Assembly (NCBI GenBank): GCA_031216445.1
Contig: CM062208.1
Span: 2,412,501-2,476,500 of the forward strand
Reading direction: 5' to 3'
Length of the DNA: 64,000 bases
From: Lateolabrax maculatus
Taxonomy: Eukaryota; Chordata; Actinopteri; Acropomatiformes; Lateolabracidae
This document shows, piece after piece, positions 1 through 13,631 of the stretch (position 1 is its first letter; each line of letters starts with the position of its first letter). The translations under genes and the position numbers were made by a program. The notes under the pieces are model-generated. The model made no database searches and had not been told where the DNA came from. It saw only the letters and a program-made list of their open reading frames with translations.

Positions 1-382
1 ACCATACCTGGGATGGCTGACGGACTGACCGGGAAATCCTGCAGATGGCCAGAACAACCCCCCCCCCCCCCACCACCACCACCACCACCACCACCACCAC
101 ACACACCTGTTGCACATTAACACACACGTCAGTTCTGGGTAGTTTCCGAGGTGGAAAAAGTCAGCCCAAAACATCTGTACACCTCCACACAGCTCCCACC
201 TGTGAAGCTAACTGAATTCGGACGTGGGTTCCTGGTTAAGGGTCGAACATGCTTCCCTCTGTTGGGCAGCCACTTCTTAGCATGTGATCACTGTATTCTC
301 AGAACCAGAATCAGCTTCATTGACCAAGTTTGTGTACATGTGCAAGGAATTTGACTTGTTTTCTGTGTTTCGAGAAACCTAC
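1..382 (-). other. vwa8: Start of VWA8 intron 39
   Basis: Intron sequence following exon 39. It carries a 14-base C run at 58-71, a CCA repeat to about 100 and a short CA tail. The next coding exon expected (starting LKEIQM in human) is not in the window. Confidence 0.7.
58..107 (+). repeat. C-run and CCA/CA microsatellite
   Basis: A 14-base C run passes into CCA units and a short CA tail, in VWA8 intron 39. Confidence 0.95.
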
Positions 383-539
383 CTTTGTTTGAAGGCTTTT
401 TCACCCATTTCTCGGGCTGCTTTGCGGACCTCTTCTGGGACTGCATCCTTCTCAGCCTGGGAAACCTGGTGGACCTGGTGTCCTGCATCCAGGCGGTAGG
501 GGCCCCCTTTGCCACCCAGCCCCGCCGTATCTCTGCCGC
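383..539 (-). CDS. vwa8: VWA8 exon 39 (last one in window)
   Basis: Encodes about residues 1572-1624: GRDTAGLGGKGGPYRLDAGH, then QVHQVSQAEKDAVPEEVRKA, then AREMGEKAFKQR. The Gly-rich linker and QVSQAEKDAVPEEV identify it. The open Arg codon is completed by an exon left of position 1. Confidence 0.96.
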
Positions 540-1449
540 CTGCAAAGACGCATCATATTAGAACCAATCACAGTCATTGGAGGCACTTTAAATAACCAAT
601 CACAAAAAAAAGTTGCAAGTTAAACACTACGATTATTAACAATTATTTCAATATAATCTTCTGATTCTTATTTATTGATTGAGGAAAAACAGTCCAAAAC
701 CTAAATAAATTATATATATTTTATCATGATAAATGCATTAAACAACTAATCAATTATCATCTATTCACTTTATGTTGACTGACCAATAAATTACCCGTTC
801 ATATTGAATCCCATACAGTATATCTGATCCGGCAGCTGCCTGGTATATACAGATTTTACTACCATCCACTAAGCAGTGGAGCAGAGGGAGGTTTAGCGCC
901 TTGCCCAAGGGCAACTAAGTAGTTGCTGAGGGAAGACAGAAATCCCCCCACTGTCTCATATATACACCTCCTTACATGCCATCAATCATAGTAATGGCGG
1001 TGTTAAATGTCATCGCAGATTTCAATCAGCATTTGGTGGATGGATGTAATTTGTGCGTGTTGCTGACCCAGCAAGAATCACTGGTTACCTGTGCCTCCCG
1101 CCCACTGGTTTCCCCCAACGTGAGGAGCGTTTCTGGGGTCGATCTTGCCGTGTTTTGGGGCAGACACATCCAGGCCACTTTCCCTCTGGATGGTAATCTG
1201 AAAGGAGAGGAGTGATTCGGTTTTTAAACATTCAGCAAACATGTAAGTGCAGACTCTGTACAGTTGAAGTGAGATACAGATCACAGATGCCTCAGCTTCT
1301 AAGGGTTAAAGGGTCAGTTCAGCCCCATCTCACATAAAAAACCCCATAAAGTCAGATTTTCCAGGAACAATGTTCCAGTTACTCTGAATAATCCGCAGAC
1401 CTAGTGTGTGAACAGACACACCGTAATTTCTAGAAAAAAATAAAAATAA

Positions 1450-1494
<45 letters not shown>

Positions 1495-4400
1495 CATATA
1501 TATGAACTATCCATTAAATTAGAATCAGACGAAGAATCTATAATGAAATAATTGTTAATTGCAGCCCATAGGGTTCCACTTTTAGGGTTCCAGGTTTAAA
1601 GCACCGATCAATAGTTCAGTTAAATTTATCGTGCATGTCAATGTGCTATGTTTACAGTAAAATGAATGCTGACATTTTACTGAGTTAATAGAAAAAGGGG
1701 GATCCTGTTGCCTGGATGCAGGACGAGCAGGTTTCCCAGGCTGAGAAAGCTGCAGTCCCAGAAGAGGAAAGAAGTGTTTACTGGATGTTCAAAGTCTGAA
1801 AATACTAACAGACCACTGCACTCTAATCAAAACAGGAGGAACAATATTTAACAATAACAAAGAAGTCTTGAGTGTTAGTGCAGTTTTTCATTTTGATGCT
1901 AAATAAAAGTCACATATTTACAGGAGACTGTTTCAGTGTTTTCCCTCATAGATCCTGTTGAGGTGTCCCACTAAGCATTCATGCATTTCATAAAAAAAGA
2001 CACATACAAAGCGTTCAGCTAATGAGTTATTGAATGATATTCCAAACCACTCAGGGAATCTGCACAGTTTTTGGACAATAACAGTGTTAAAACAGTCCCC
2101 ATGAAAAGCTCCATAGAAAACACTTGGGTCGCAGTTGTAGTAAAAGAGATATATGAGATTGTCTTTTTACTTATTTTCCAAACTCACACAACTTCTCTTT
2201 AAAACCTCTTTGAGTTAATCTCCTGATGTGTTGAATTAGTATGTGAGACAGCCATCAAAACACTCAAAGCATAGAGAATGGACTTGTTTTTATCTCCAAG
2301 GTCTGAGGTTTTCGGCAGGATGGACAGAATAGACTCTGTCTTTCTCTGCAGGAGAGTGACAAAGAGAGAAGGAGCGAGGAGACGGAGAAGTTAAGGCTTT
2401 GGATTTTTAGGTCCATCTCAATGAGCCAAAATCAGCTTGCCAGCTCCCACACTGAAGCGGGGTGGCCGGCCAGAGTCTGGCACACATAAAGGAGCGAGAG
2501 AGGAAGGGGACTAAGTGCATCCCCTGTAGTTCAGCTGTATTCTTACACACTGCAGGAATCTGAATGGTATCTGTGGGGGATGAGGTTTTGTTGTTAACTG
2601 TGGATGGCTGTGTGTGTGTGCGATTTTTGCTGTTTTTCTTTTTTTTTGCTTGGTTTGTCGCGGTCTGAGCAGTTGAACAGAGACTTATCTAGTCGGAGCA
2701 GCAGTCCAGCTGAGAAGGACCACTCCTCTCCCTCTGCTGAGCCACTGTCCACACCTCAAACCGACACACCGAGGAGCTCAGAGCCGAGGCTACGTGAAGC
2801 TGCTGTCTCAGCAGAGCTCTCTATATTTAGTGCAGATTAGGAGTGTCAGTCTGATATAAACCATGTCAGATTAAGAGGACAAGATAATACTCCATGTGGG
2901 AATCAGCTCATACAGCAATTTAAAAACTGTGCCTCCCAACAGTTATCCAGGGACCGTCTACCAAGTGTCCCTGCTGTTTTCCATCTCGGCCTTGACACCT
3001 GAAGCAGATGTTGGGTTTAAATGTGCAGGGGCACCTCGTTCATAGCTGAAACGCTCGTTCGCTTTTTCCACACACATTCTCCCAGAGACATTCAGTCTCC
3101 CAAGGAAGAGCTGTCCTCTTTAACCTCTCTAGCAGAGCAAATGTGAAAGGAACTGTACGGAAAAAAACAATAGTAATAATGACAATAATGTTAAACAAAT
3201 AAATCTTTGGAAATCTTAATTTAAACCTGAATTAAGACGAATAAGCTCTTTCTGGCCAGTAGTAGTAATACCTCTCTGACAGTTTCAATCAAACTCTATT
3301 ATCTGTGGAACAGTAGAATTTATAGCAGAGTGTCAAAGAGTCTTCCACGAGTCACAATTCTTTCATGACCAAATATAAGGGATCTTGTTGTATGTGTTTA
3401 TATGAGAAGAATTGGTATAAGATGATATATCTTCAATACTGTGATTGGCATCAAAAACATCAGTCAGGTTCTTAGCCTGCAGAGGATTTCTCAGCCTCCT
3501 GGAAACGCATACGCAGACGCACCCTGATCATATCATCTAAAGTCCAGCTGTGTTGGCTGTTGAAATTACAGATTTACATGAGAAAGATCTTCACTTGTCA
3601 TCCTTGCATGACAATAACAGTAGGGACGGGAGGGCGGGGGGCTGTTTAAGTAATCAGCAGGGTCTCAAACATGGGTAATTTAAAATGACAAACAGGCTCA
3701 CTCTCCACTGCAGCTGCAAACCAACAGCGCATTTGTGTCTCAGTAGGGATTTCCACTGGGGAGTGTGTGTGTAGGTGTGTGTTGACCTCAGTAACCAGAG
3801 AGCGCCTGGTGCCATAGCTCTGCGCTGAGGTAAAGGGTCAGAGGTTTGTCACCACAGCTCACCTTCAGGAGCTCACCTCCGCCATGTGACCGCTCTCCGG
3901 TTACACACGGATACATATGTGTCTGTGCATGTGTGCGTCACACGCCACGTGCAGCCCAAAAAATTTAAAATAAGCAACAGAACATGAGCTTTGCTGCACA
4001 CATGCCCGTCCCATGTTGGGAAATGAGGATGTGCACCTGATGCACGGGAATGTGGCTTCAAAGGCTTAGCTGTACTGGCTAGACATATCATCCTCTCTGA
4101 GTGTTTATGGACGTGATTACGATCACTCGATAAACACCACACACACTCTTTTCCCCTGCCAACACAGCGTCCCTTCCATCAGGCCTGTGTCTGTGCATCT
4201 GCTGGGCCCTGATGCTCGGCGATCGTCTCAGAAACCAGGATGCCAGTTTCCTGAACACGGGCTTGTTTCGGTAACGCACCCTTGTCACCACACTGTATAT
4301 AGATAAAACTCTCTTGCTGGTGACAGCATAACTTGTGGATGTGTCTTTGTGCTGGTAATGGACTCTAATGGACTCTGGTCACAACCAGTAAAGGGGTGAC

Positions 4401-7400
4401 TAATGCTCTCCTTTTGGTTTCAGAAAAAGGATGAGTGATGCATTGCAACATGTGTCCATTTTGGGCTCTGAGTGGCTTTTAGAGCTTCCACGCTCGGTTC
4501 AGGTTCCTACTCTGGTTGTGAAAGAGGCATGAGTCATTTGGGCAATGCAGCTACCGGATGGGGTGTGTGTGTGTGTGTGTCACATTACCATGTGTGATCA
4601 TCGTTAACTACATGAATACTATTAAAAATTGTTTATTTCTGATATAATCACCTTGAATCTTGAATCCATCATGCCAGAATTATAGACAAATGTGATTTCT
4701 CAGAAACAAAGTTGAAATAATTAAAACCGGTGGCCATAACATAAACCTATAGGATGTTTACATTCTCCAGGAGAGGTGCTTGTTTCTATGTTAAGTCAGA
4801 AAAAAATTGATGGTAGTTGGTGAGGTGTTTGGTCGCTGTCAGTTACATCTGATCAAATCACACACACAGCCCTCCTGAAGCAGATAACCAGGCTTACTGA
4901 CACTCTGAATCAATAATGCCTGGAGATGTTTTTTAAAATTTTGTCAGTTGCTTATTTAGTCATGAACATTTTAAAAACTTACTACATTTGAAGTGAAGTT
5001 TAATCATCTCCGTAAATGGCCTCTAGATGTTCCAATACTTAGAGTATTGTAGGGAAGGGAAACATCTTTCTGAGACAAAGTCTCATTAATGTTTTCTACA
5101 ACATGCAATTTTGAAAATTATTTCTCCACAGGCCCAACTCTGGGTGGGTTTGTCTCAGGCATCAGCTCCTTCCCACAGTTAAAATTTAGATTTTCCTGCT
5201 CATAACAAATGTTAATTATGGTGCGCAGTGAAGCCATGCGTGTGAAAACATGGAATGGAAGGACAGAAGAGCAGAAAGATTCACCTCAAAGTTTCTCTCA
5301 TAAGATGTGTGAGTCCCCTTGTGGTTTTAAAAATAAATAAATTATGATTTATTTTTTCCAAATCAAAAATATGAACTCATCCGTTTATATTCTGCATGTT
5401 GCTGTTGCTCTGTTGCTGTTGTTTGTGGTGAGCAAACCTTCACCTTCAGACAGAGAAACAGGAAGAAAGATAGAAAGAAAGAAAAGCAGTGGAGAAAACT
5501 TTATTTTTATGACTGTGGGAATAAATGTCTCTTCCCCACCCTCCTCTTTTCTCCCTCTCGCTTTCTTTTATTCACCCAGTGTCTCTCCCTCCGTCCACGC
5601 CTTGTCTTGTAGGATTAATAGCCTCATAAATTTCTGATTCTCCCTTTAGACGCCTAAAGACGGAGAGTGATTTAGGAGCGATGGCATCTGTGTGGGTGTG
5701 TGTGTGTGCTGTCACACATGAGCATGAGCCCACTTTTCAGTGCTCTTGGAGTAAACACGTACTCCTGCATGAACTTGGGTTTATGCTAGTGTGTGTTGGT
5801 ATAAATGCATGCCTGTGCATGAATGTTTGAACATGTGCAAGTGTGTCTACAGTATGAGTGAATGAGGGATTTCATGCCTGAGTGAACTAGTCTTTATTTG
5901 TGTGAGTTTCTATACAGTACAACAGTTTACAGGTTTTAGTTTCCAAAAAGTTATTTTACACATTTTAAGACGGTTCCTGTTAACTGCTGCTGTTTGCAGA
6001 TTGTGGCACAATGTTGCTGCAGACGATTTGAACTTTGAAGGAGCAAGCAAGTGTATACGTGCGTATGAGTGCAACTGATAAGCGAGCCTCAGTGGGCCAA
6101 GGGCAGAGAGGGAAAAGGGGAGGAAAAACACCCAGACACTGACATACGGGTGTAAAAACAACCAAGTTGTGCAATTAAATGTCAGGCTGAGTGACTGGAT
6201 ATATAAGGTAAACTGCTATGAACGTAGATATATTACGCTGGATACCTGCCGACACCTGATTGGCAGGAACAAAAGACACGTTGTGTGCACAGAAAGATGG
6301 TGACTGATGTCTCCTGTGCATCTGTGTGTTTATTGGTGATGTCAACAGCGCTGTAATGGAGCAGTGTCAGACTGAGGCTAAAGGCAGATGAGAGGAACCA
6401 TTGAGTACTAAGGAGCAGAGAGTCACGCACACCTGAATGCACACTCGCTCGCTCATACACACTCACACTGCCCAGTGTGTGGCTGTCCAGACATACATGT
6501 GTGCATGGAGGTAGAGCGTTACAGGGACAATAAACACCATCTTTTGCTAATTAAACCTGTTCAACACCTCTGACATTTATAATTTAAGATGTGAGTATGA
6601 CGCTTTCTTTTATTTCCTGCTTTTTCTTTTCATACTTATTTTGGTCAAAAGCTTAATTGTTAGACTCTTTAAGTGTATGTGTAAGGTATTTGGCACGTAA
6701 TGCATACGTGCCACATGCAAACAGGTAAGCTCATACGGAGGTGAGGTGTGTAAACAGTAGCATATCTCTGAGCGGATATACAGAGAGCCTTTTGGGCAGC
6801 TATGTTTAAATACAGTAACACTACTGTTGTTTCCAGTGAGCAAACACGGAGCACAGGGAGAGTCTGTCTAAGTCTGACCTACAGTGGACTCAAGGTGCCC
6901 CATCAAACAAGACCTGACTACTGAGGAATCTAGGCCAGAAAGAGGTCCTGTGTGTGCATTGCAGGTGCGCAGGAGCATGGGAGTGTGTGTGTGAGTGTAT
7001 TAATGAATATATTCTCAGTTAAGGGCAGTCTGCCTAATTTTTGCACACTCTAAAGAAAATCTTTATCTCTAGAGTCATGGCAACACAGAATGAGTAACTA
7101 AAAACATAATGATTACCTCTCGTTGTATCTTTTTGCAGGGCCGAGAGTAAAACACGGTGACGATTGACAGAATGTTTTTACTTCCCTTCATTCATTTCTA
7201 AAAAGAAACATTTGCGGCTTGCTTGTACTGCTTACGTTTCACATAAAAGATGCTTATCTCAGAGACACGGAACTTAATAATCAGTTCGTGACTTTGTATT
7301 GCTTATTCAAGATTCAACAAATCATCTTTGAATGCTGAGGGCGGAAACAGTCACTGATCTACATCATCCGATTTTATGATCAGTGTCTTTGATATCCCCA

Positions 7401-10400
7401 TTTCTGTGAAAGCTTCCCTCTCTCACAGCACAGACAGCAGATAACGCACCCTACATCTGGCTATATTATCTAAAGAATTTGTCTGCCTTGTGTTTTGCAT
7501 GTGGGCACGTTAACAATGCTTTCTCAGTGTGCCGGTCCGAACGTTCTGACCCATACCAAGGGTCAAACCTTTTGCATCATCAGCACAATGCCCGTCCATT
7601 CATACACGCCCACCCTGGGTACAGCCGGGTCATAAATTTTGGGCCTGAAAAAAAAATTCCGGTCAGCATAAAATCAGGAATGTTTCGGCAGCTAATAGAT
7701 TCTGCTAGAGTGAGGCAAGTATGCAGAGTGAAATCCAGCTGAAATTCTGTTCCCAGTACTTGTTTTTAAAGTAGCACTGCCCCTCGGTGGTGTGGAGAGA
7801 AACTGCAAGCATTTCTAATCATCACCCAATCCTCTCATCTTTGTGATACAACACTGATGTATCCAAGAAAGAAGCTACAAACAGAAGTTGTGATATTACC
7901 TGTATGGGTCTGCCATCCTCTGTCCCAATCATATTCCTCCATTCCATCAGTGATCGCTGCAGGGTGTCCAATCCTGTCTCCCAGAGCCGGACGTACCCTC
8001 CCATATCCACTGTGACCACACCTCCGGAGCCGAGAGCGGCTATGAGCACATCAGACTCTGACATCTTGGACAACCAGCTGGTGTAAGGCGACACGGTCAT
8101 TGACCTGCCAATCGCAGATAAGTAGGAAAGTCATCAAAATTTCACATTTAAACTTTCTTCAAGTGTTTAAATTATGTCGTCGGTCAAAGAAAAACAACAA
8201 AAAAAAAAAACAGGTAGCCATGCCAGGTTTTTTCCTCGTTCAACATGATGACTTTGATTATGTATGTTTGAATGTTGATGTTCACCCTGAAAGCAAAATG
8301 GGATCTCCAGCTCAGTTTTTTTCTTTCAAATAACAGCAGACATATGCTTACAGAAAGTATTTGCATTTACATAAAATTTATTTTTTGGTGAAACATTAGA
8401 AATCATAGTTTAAAATAATAATTTTGCGTTGATGAAAACGCAAAACAAATAAAGACAATTCATTAGTATTTCTCAATGCAGTGTTGTCTCAGACCACTCG
8501 CTGGTGCTAGAGGATGCAACTTGATGTAAAGTGTTGCCGAGTTGTGTTTTGTTTACCTTGGGACAGGAACATATTTGACTTTTTTGGAGTTCAGATCCGT
8601 CACCTCCAGGTACGCCGCTGTCATTGGAGGTGTGACATCTGAGAGACAAACAAGACAAACAAAGTCTTTACACATTGAATACATCCTCTGTTTGAATTCA
8701 TCTGCTATGTTGTGAACAAAACTCATGTTTTCTAAGAGCTCATCTGTATGATCTGAACTCTGACCTTTAGGGTAGACCTCCTTCAGGGGCACCTTGTTGG
8801 GTGGAAGGGCTCGGACCACCTGATTGGCTGAAAGCAGACTGACACAATTCTCCCGTTTGGCCGGGCCGGATCGAAGCCCGCCTCTAAGGAACATGTGAGA
8901 CCCGCTCTCACCAGTCTTCATCACTGATAGGTCAACAGGCCTCTTAAAGCTGTACACCTCATTAGGGGACTGGACAAGGAAAGAAATCAAGTGTAAACGT
9001 CACTACTTGAGCTTGGAGCACACAGAGGTATCGCCTAGTTGTGAGAACATTGATATTCATCAGTTCAGCTCTAGCACCCACACTAGAGAACCTCATTCAA
9101 CCAAGTGCTTTCATTCATGTTTCTCCCCATTTATCTTCTCTCAGGCATACATGAAGCCGACAGCAGGGACACACTGAATGGTTAACACAGATACACAGAC
9201 CAGACACAGGAAAAGCGTTGCCCTGTACAGCTTTAATGTCAAATGATTGGTTCAAATCTGAAACAGCTTTTTATGTTCCAAACATTTACAACAACAACAA
9301 CTTTCCCCCCGTGTCCTCTTATAATCTCACCACAAGGTCTGGGAAGCCCACAACGACCCGTGCGAAGGAGCCGGTGTCGGCCAGTACACGGTTAGGGGAA
9401 ACGATCTTCTGGTCCAGAGCGGCGCTGAGGTTCTCATTGGGTAGCTGCTCACATGACACCATCTGGGGTACGGACACTTCAGCTGGGATGGGAGGGAGCG
9501 AAGGGCAGAGAGCAGAGCAGAGAAGGAAACGGGAAAAAGAAATGTTAAAGACAGAGATCCAGCCAGAGTGTCTACTATATCAATGAGCTCACTGCTGGGA
9601 GCTCATATATTTCTTCTTTAGATTACAATAAAGTCGACCGTCCACAGTTGGGTCCACTGAGTTATCACAGTGACTTCTGACCCTCGTGGACCAATTCAGT
9701 CTAGATTGTTGGACATTACTCATGACTTCACATTTTGCTCTCACTAACTGCGACATGGAGTGGTATGAAAGTTTAATATTGATTGAAACATGCATGGTTC
9801 AGTTGATATTTTTGGTTTGATTTAAGGCGACTGGACAACATAAGCTAAGAGGTCTTGTCAAGGCAGATATAGAGGATGGCTATTTCTCTGTGTGTCTGCT
9901 AATAAGGTTAACATAATGTCTTTAATAAGGTGGATAGAAAATAAAAACCCTGTTAACCCTTGTTTAGAGCTGTAGGATGTCTGTCCCAAATGTCCTCATC
10001 GTTATATATACTGTACCTGCGCTGGCTCCATGTCCTGGGCTGACTGAGTCCTCACTGATGCTGTGGAGCTGACACACTCCAGAGTCCTCAGCTGCCATAT
10101 GCATGGGCTTGGTCAGCAGGAACTTCCTATTCAGGGACACACAGAGTCGCATTATAACTGAGTTCAAACTCAGAGAGATGTGAAATCCGTCCCTCACTTA
10201 CTTGTTGGTGTTGCTCTCCAGCAGCAGCCAGCGGTCCTCTGCCACGAGGAAGACAGACTTCAGGTTGATGGGAAGGGAGATGGAGTGAACCCGGCCCTCC
10301 AGCACGTCCAGCACATCCAGCTGGTTGCTGCACAAACACAAACACAAGCGCAACACATCGAAGATTAATACCGTCGCATGACTGAGATCCCGCTGTGTAA

Positions 10401-13400
10401 TAATGGTGCGGATAATGTAGTTTAGATGAGTGTAGCTTACCCATCCTCCTTATAGAAGAGAAGCCAGTTCTTGTGGGCGAAGTCGTGACACATTTTATGC
10501 ACTCCCTGCAAATGAAAATCAATACACACATTCACATTCTGGACAGGACAATGCATGTTAATTCACCACCAAAAACAAATATGTAAAGTCCTTCTGTAAA
10601 ACTGGACACATAAGGAAGAACATAACATGTCTAGTTTATGTCTTGAATGAACGAAACCTCTGACCTGCTGTTCCTTGCTGCTCCACCAATTCGAGGCTTT
10701 GGTGGAGGGCGGATCGCTGTCCGGAGACAACATGAGCCTCCGCACCGCGCCTGTTACCATGTCCACGTGAAGCACGGTGTTGCTCTGGCAGAGAGACAGA
10801 CAGACAGTGGAAGGGAAATTGCAGAAGAAGACTGGATTTAGAATAAAATGTTATAACATTAAAATATGTTTATACTTCCAGACAGCAGGTCTATATTATG
10901 GTGATTATTGTTATGTTGCTAGTGTCACAATACAAATCAGACAGGAAAAAAAATCCAAACCAGCATAAATGGAACATATTTCCATAAAGACAAAGAGAGG
11001 AAATGAAATAATAATTTACTTAATGCAATAAATGGTCGTGTTGCATTATTATGAACGCCCCCTTGACTATTTTTGCAAATAAGCCAGTCACATACATTTG
11101 TTTAAATGTATGGTTTATCTTTTGACTGTCATCAAATATGGACTATGGCCTGACAGTTTGGCCTAATATTTTGAGTATTGGAAGATAGGACATCAGGATT
11201 TTTGTTGCGGTGAAATGTTTGTGGCATTACGGGAATTCAGTGCTCACCATTGACTCTGTAGACGGCTTGGATTGACATGTTTGTAGAAGTACAGTTGTGG
11301 ATAAAGTTCTTCTATCTCTTTTTACACCACCGTTAGATCTACCTGTGTCAGAGTTGTTTGATCTTGCTTCTACAGTTCTGTCTCGTCTCCATTTCTTCAT
11401 GCACATATTCTTGGGAAACTCAGTGAGTTAGTTGCACTGATGCTCTTGGTGAGTGAGTTCATTTAAAAACTATACCATGAAAAAAAAGTACAGCCAACTT
11501 CATATTGTGGTGCATATCGCTGCTGCCTCTTATACCAGATATACTACCAGCCTTAATTTGGACTCAAGTTACAGGCATGTCACATGTTAAAACCTTGCTG
11601 TACACAGTGAGACATTTTTTATATATTTTTGCTCAGCCACGACCAACAGAGGGTGCTCTTCTCCAGGTGGAACCCCCTGGATCTGAGTGCTGATGTCGGG
11701 TAAACAGTGTGAACACTTCACTGTAAGTTAATTCATTTCAATTTAGAAATAGACTTATTATCCATAAGTGCTTCTGCATTTATGTGCTTGCTGCATTTAA
11801 ATCAGATGAGCGGTAGGATATATCAGTGTGTGTGTGTGTGTGTGTGTGTGTGTAGTGTGTATAATGTGTATTGGGTGAACTGTGCAAAAGGCTTTCGTTG
11901 TGACGCACTAGGCTTCATCTTCAATTGAGTTTTATGAGAAGGAGCCACAGGGGAGCTGGCCTCGGCCCCGGCTGCCCTGCTTCACACTAATGGTTTCCTT
12001 ATGGCCTCCCATTCCTGACATACACACTACTGTACCGAGGTCTGGTTGAGCTATTCAGAGAGGGCAAACCCCATTTCCTGATTCTAAACATAAACTGTCT
12101 TTAGACGTGTGTACATGTCCGAGCACACGTGAACGTCCTGCATGTGGATGTGTCTTCTGACAGGCCGGGGTGTTTCACTCAGGTTGTGTGCGTGAGTTGC
12201 TGTTGTACATGTAATCGCATCCTTAAGTTTGTTTTTTCATATCCTTGAATGTAGCATTATTATGTTTGTATATGCTTTAACAAGTATGTGTGTATGTAAG
12301 TGTATATGTGTGTGTGTGTGATGGTTTCCCTGATTCCCCTGGAAGGCCAATGACCTGTGAATGAACTTCATGTCGTCTGGACCTCTTCATTTTAAGGCAG
12401 ACGTAACGCGATCCATCATAACGGTATTTTTAGAAGTCCTCCTCTTGCCTAATATACACCAGCTGTACAAGTGTTCTGGTTGGAGAAGTAGCGAACAGGC
12501 ATTGTTCTTGTCTTACGCTCTGCTGTCACAGGTCAGGGTCTTACGGGGTAAGAGAGATTCAACAGCAAACAACCGCTAACCGCCACACCATTTTAAGAAA
12601 CTGACAGACTTGTGCACAGCTATTTTAAATCTGTGAGGAATCTGTGGTTGTCCTCCAAAAAAACAGTTAAATACCAGTGTTGCGTAACTGTCACATTACA
12701 TGTTATACTAGGCTGTAAACAAGGACAGCAGACCAATAGAGATTGGACTATGATTCACTGGTGAACACTGACAGTTAGTGTGTGAGTGTATACTGGAGTT
12801 TTAGTGAATAATACAAAGACTACTTACTTACTTACTTGTTCTTGTACGGTGTTCCACATAACTAACACCTTCCACCTCATCTATAAAGCTGTAACCATGT
12901 TTTCTTTTCTGTGTTTCTTTGCTGTGTGATAACTGCTGTCTTAAAGGCACCCTGTGGGGTTTTTGACCACTAGTGGCACTCTAGAGCAATGTTGTTTGCT
13001 GCGCGTGTCCTCGCTCACATGACGCCTATGCATGGGGGATGAGGCGATGCAAGTTTATGTCAACTGCAGAGGGCAGTCACAGGCAGTGGCAGTAATGTGC
13101 TGTAAAAGGTGGCAATGCCCCAATAAAAGAGGAGAAGAAGATGACTGCAAGCTAATTTAAACAATGCAGGTTTTAAACCAAAAGATTTGCAAGCAGTTAA
13201 CACATTCATATGCCCTGTATTTGGCGAATTCTCTAAGTAGTGGAAATATCGCAGACAAAAAATTCTAAATGATGTTTTTAGAGTTAAACCCTCACCTGGT
13301 TTGGAAATCCAACTGCTGCTGCAAAGCTGATTTGATGACATCACCGCAAAAACGTACAAGCAGCCTGACCTAGGTGGGCCAAATATTTGAAAAATTCACG

Positions 13401-13554
13401 CCCCCAACTGTAGGAGGCCAGGTTTGGATCTCCATGGTGTAAGCAAGTCAACTGGGGTGCTAATGAGATCCCAGCACAGAGTCGTGTCCCCTGACACACC
13501 TCCCACAGCCCACCTAATCTAATCACTGTGATTATGTAGTCATACAAGCTTGTC

Positions 13555-13631
<77 letters not shown>

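Larger units (their letters stand above)
1198..7899 (-). other. vwa8: VWA8 intron 37 (6.7 kb)
   Basis: Contains an inverted partial copy of exon 39 at 1691-1775, a TA repeat at 1451-1484 and a GT repeat near 4562-4580. The rest is AT-rich intron with no gene I can support. A 78-codon open stretch at 2604-2840 has no family resemblance. Confidence 0.6.

Noticed and set aside
10..42. Possible short minus-strand exon between CTGCAG and GTATGG
   Set aside because: Splice-like ends exist, but the translation does not match the expected VWA8 continuation (LKEIQM-type), so it is treated as chance.
1712..1775. Functional duplicate exon on the plus strand
   Set aside because: The eight-base gap shifts the frame into a stop and the copy is antisense to VWA8, so it cannot serve as an alternative VWA8 exon.
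2604..2840. Plus-strand 78-codon open frame rich in Ser and Pro
   Set aside because: No conserved motif, no promoter or splice context, and it lies antisense in VWA8 intron 37.
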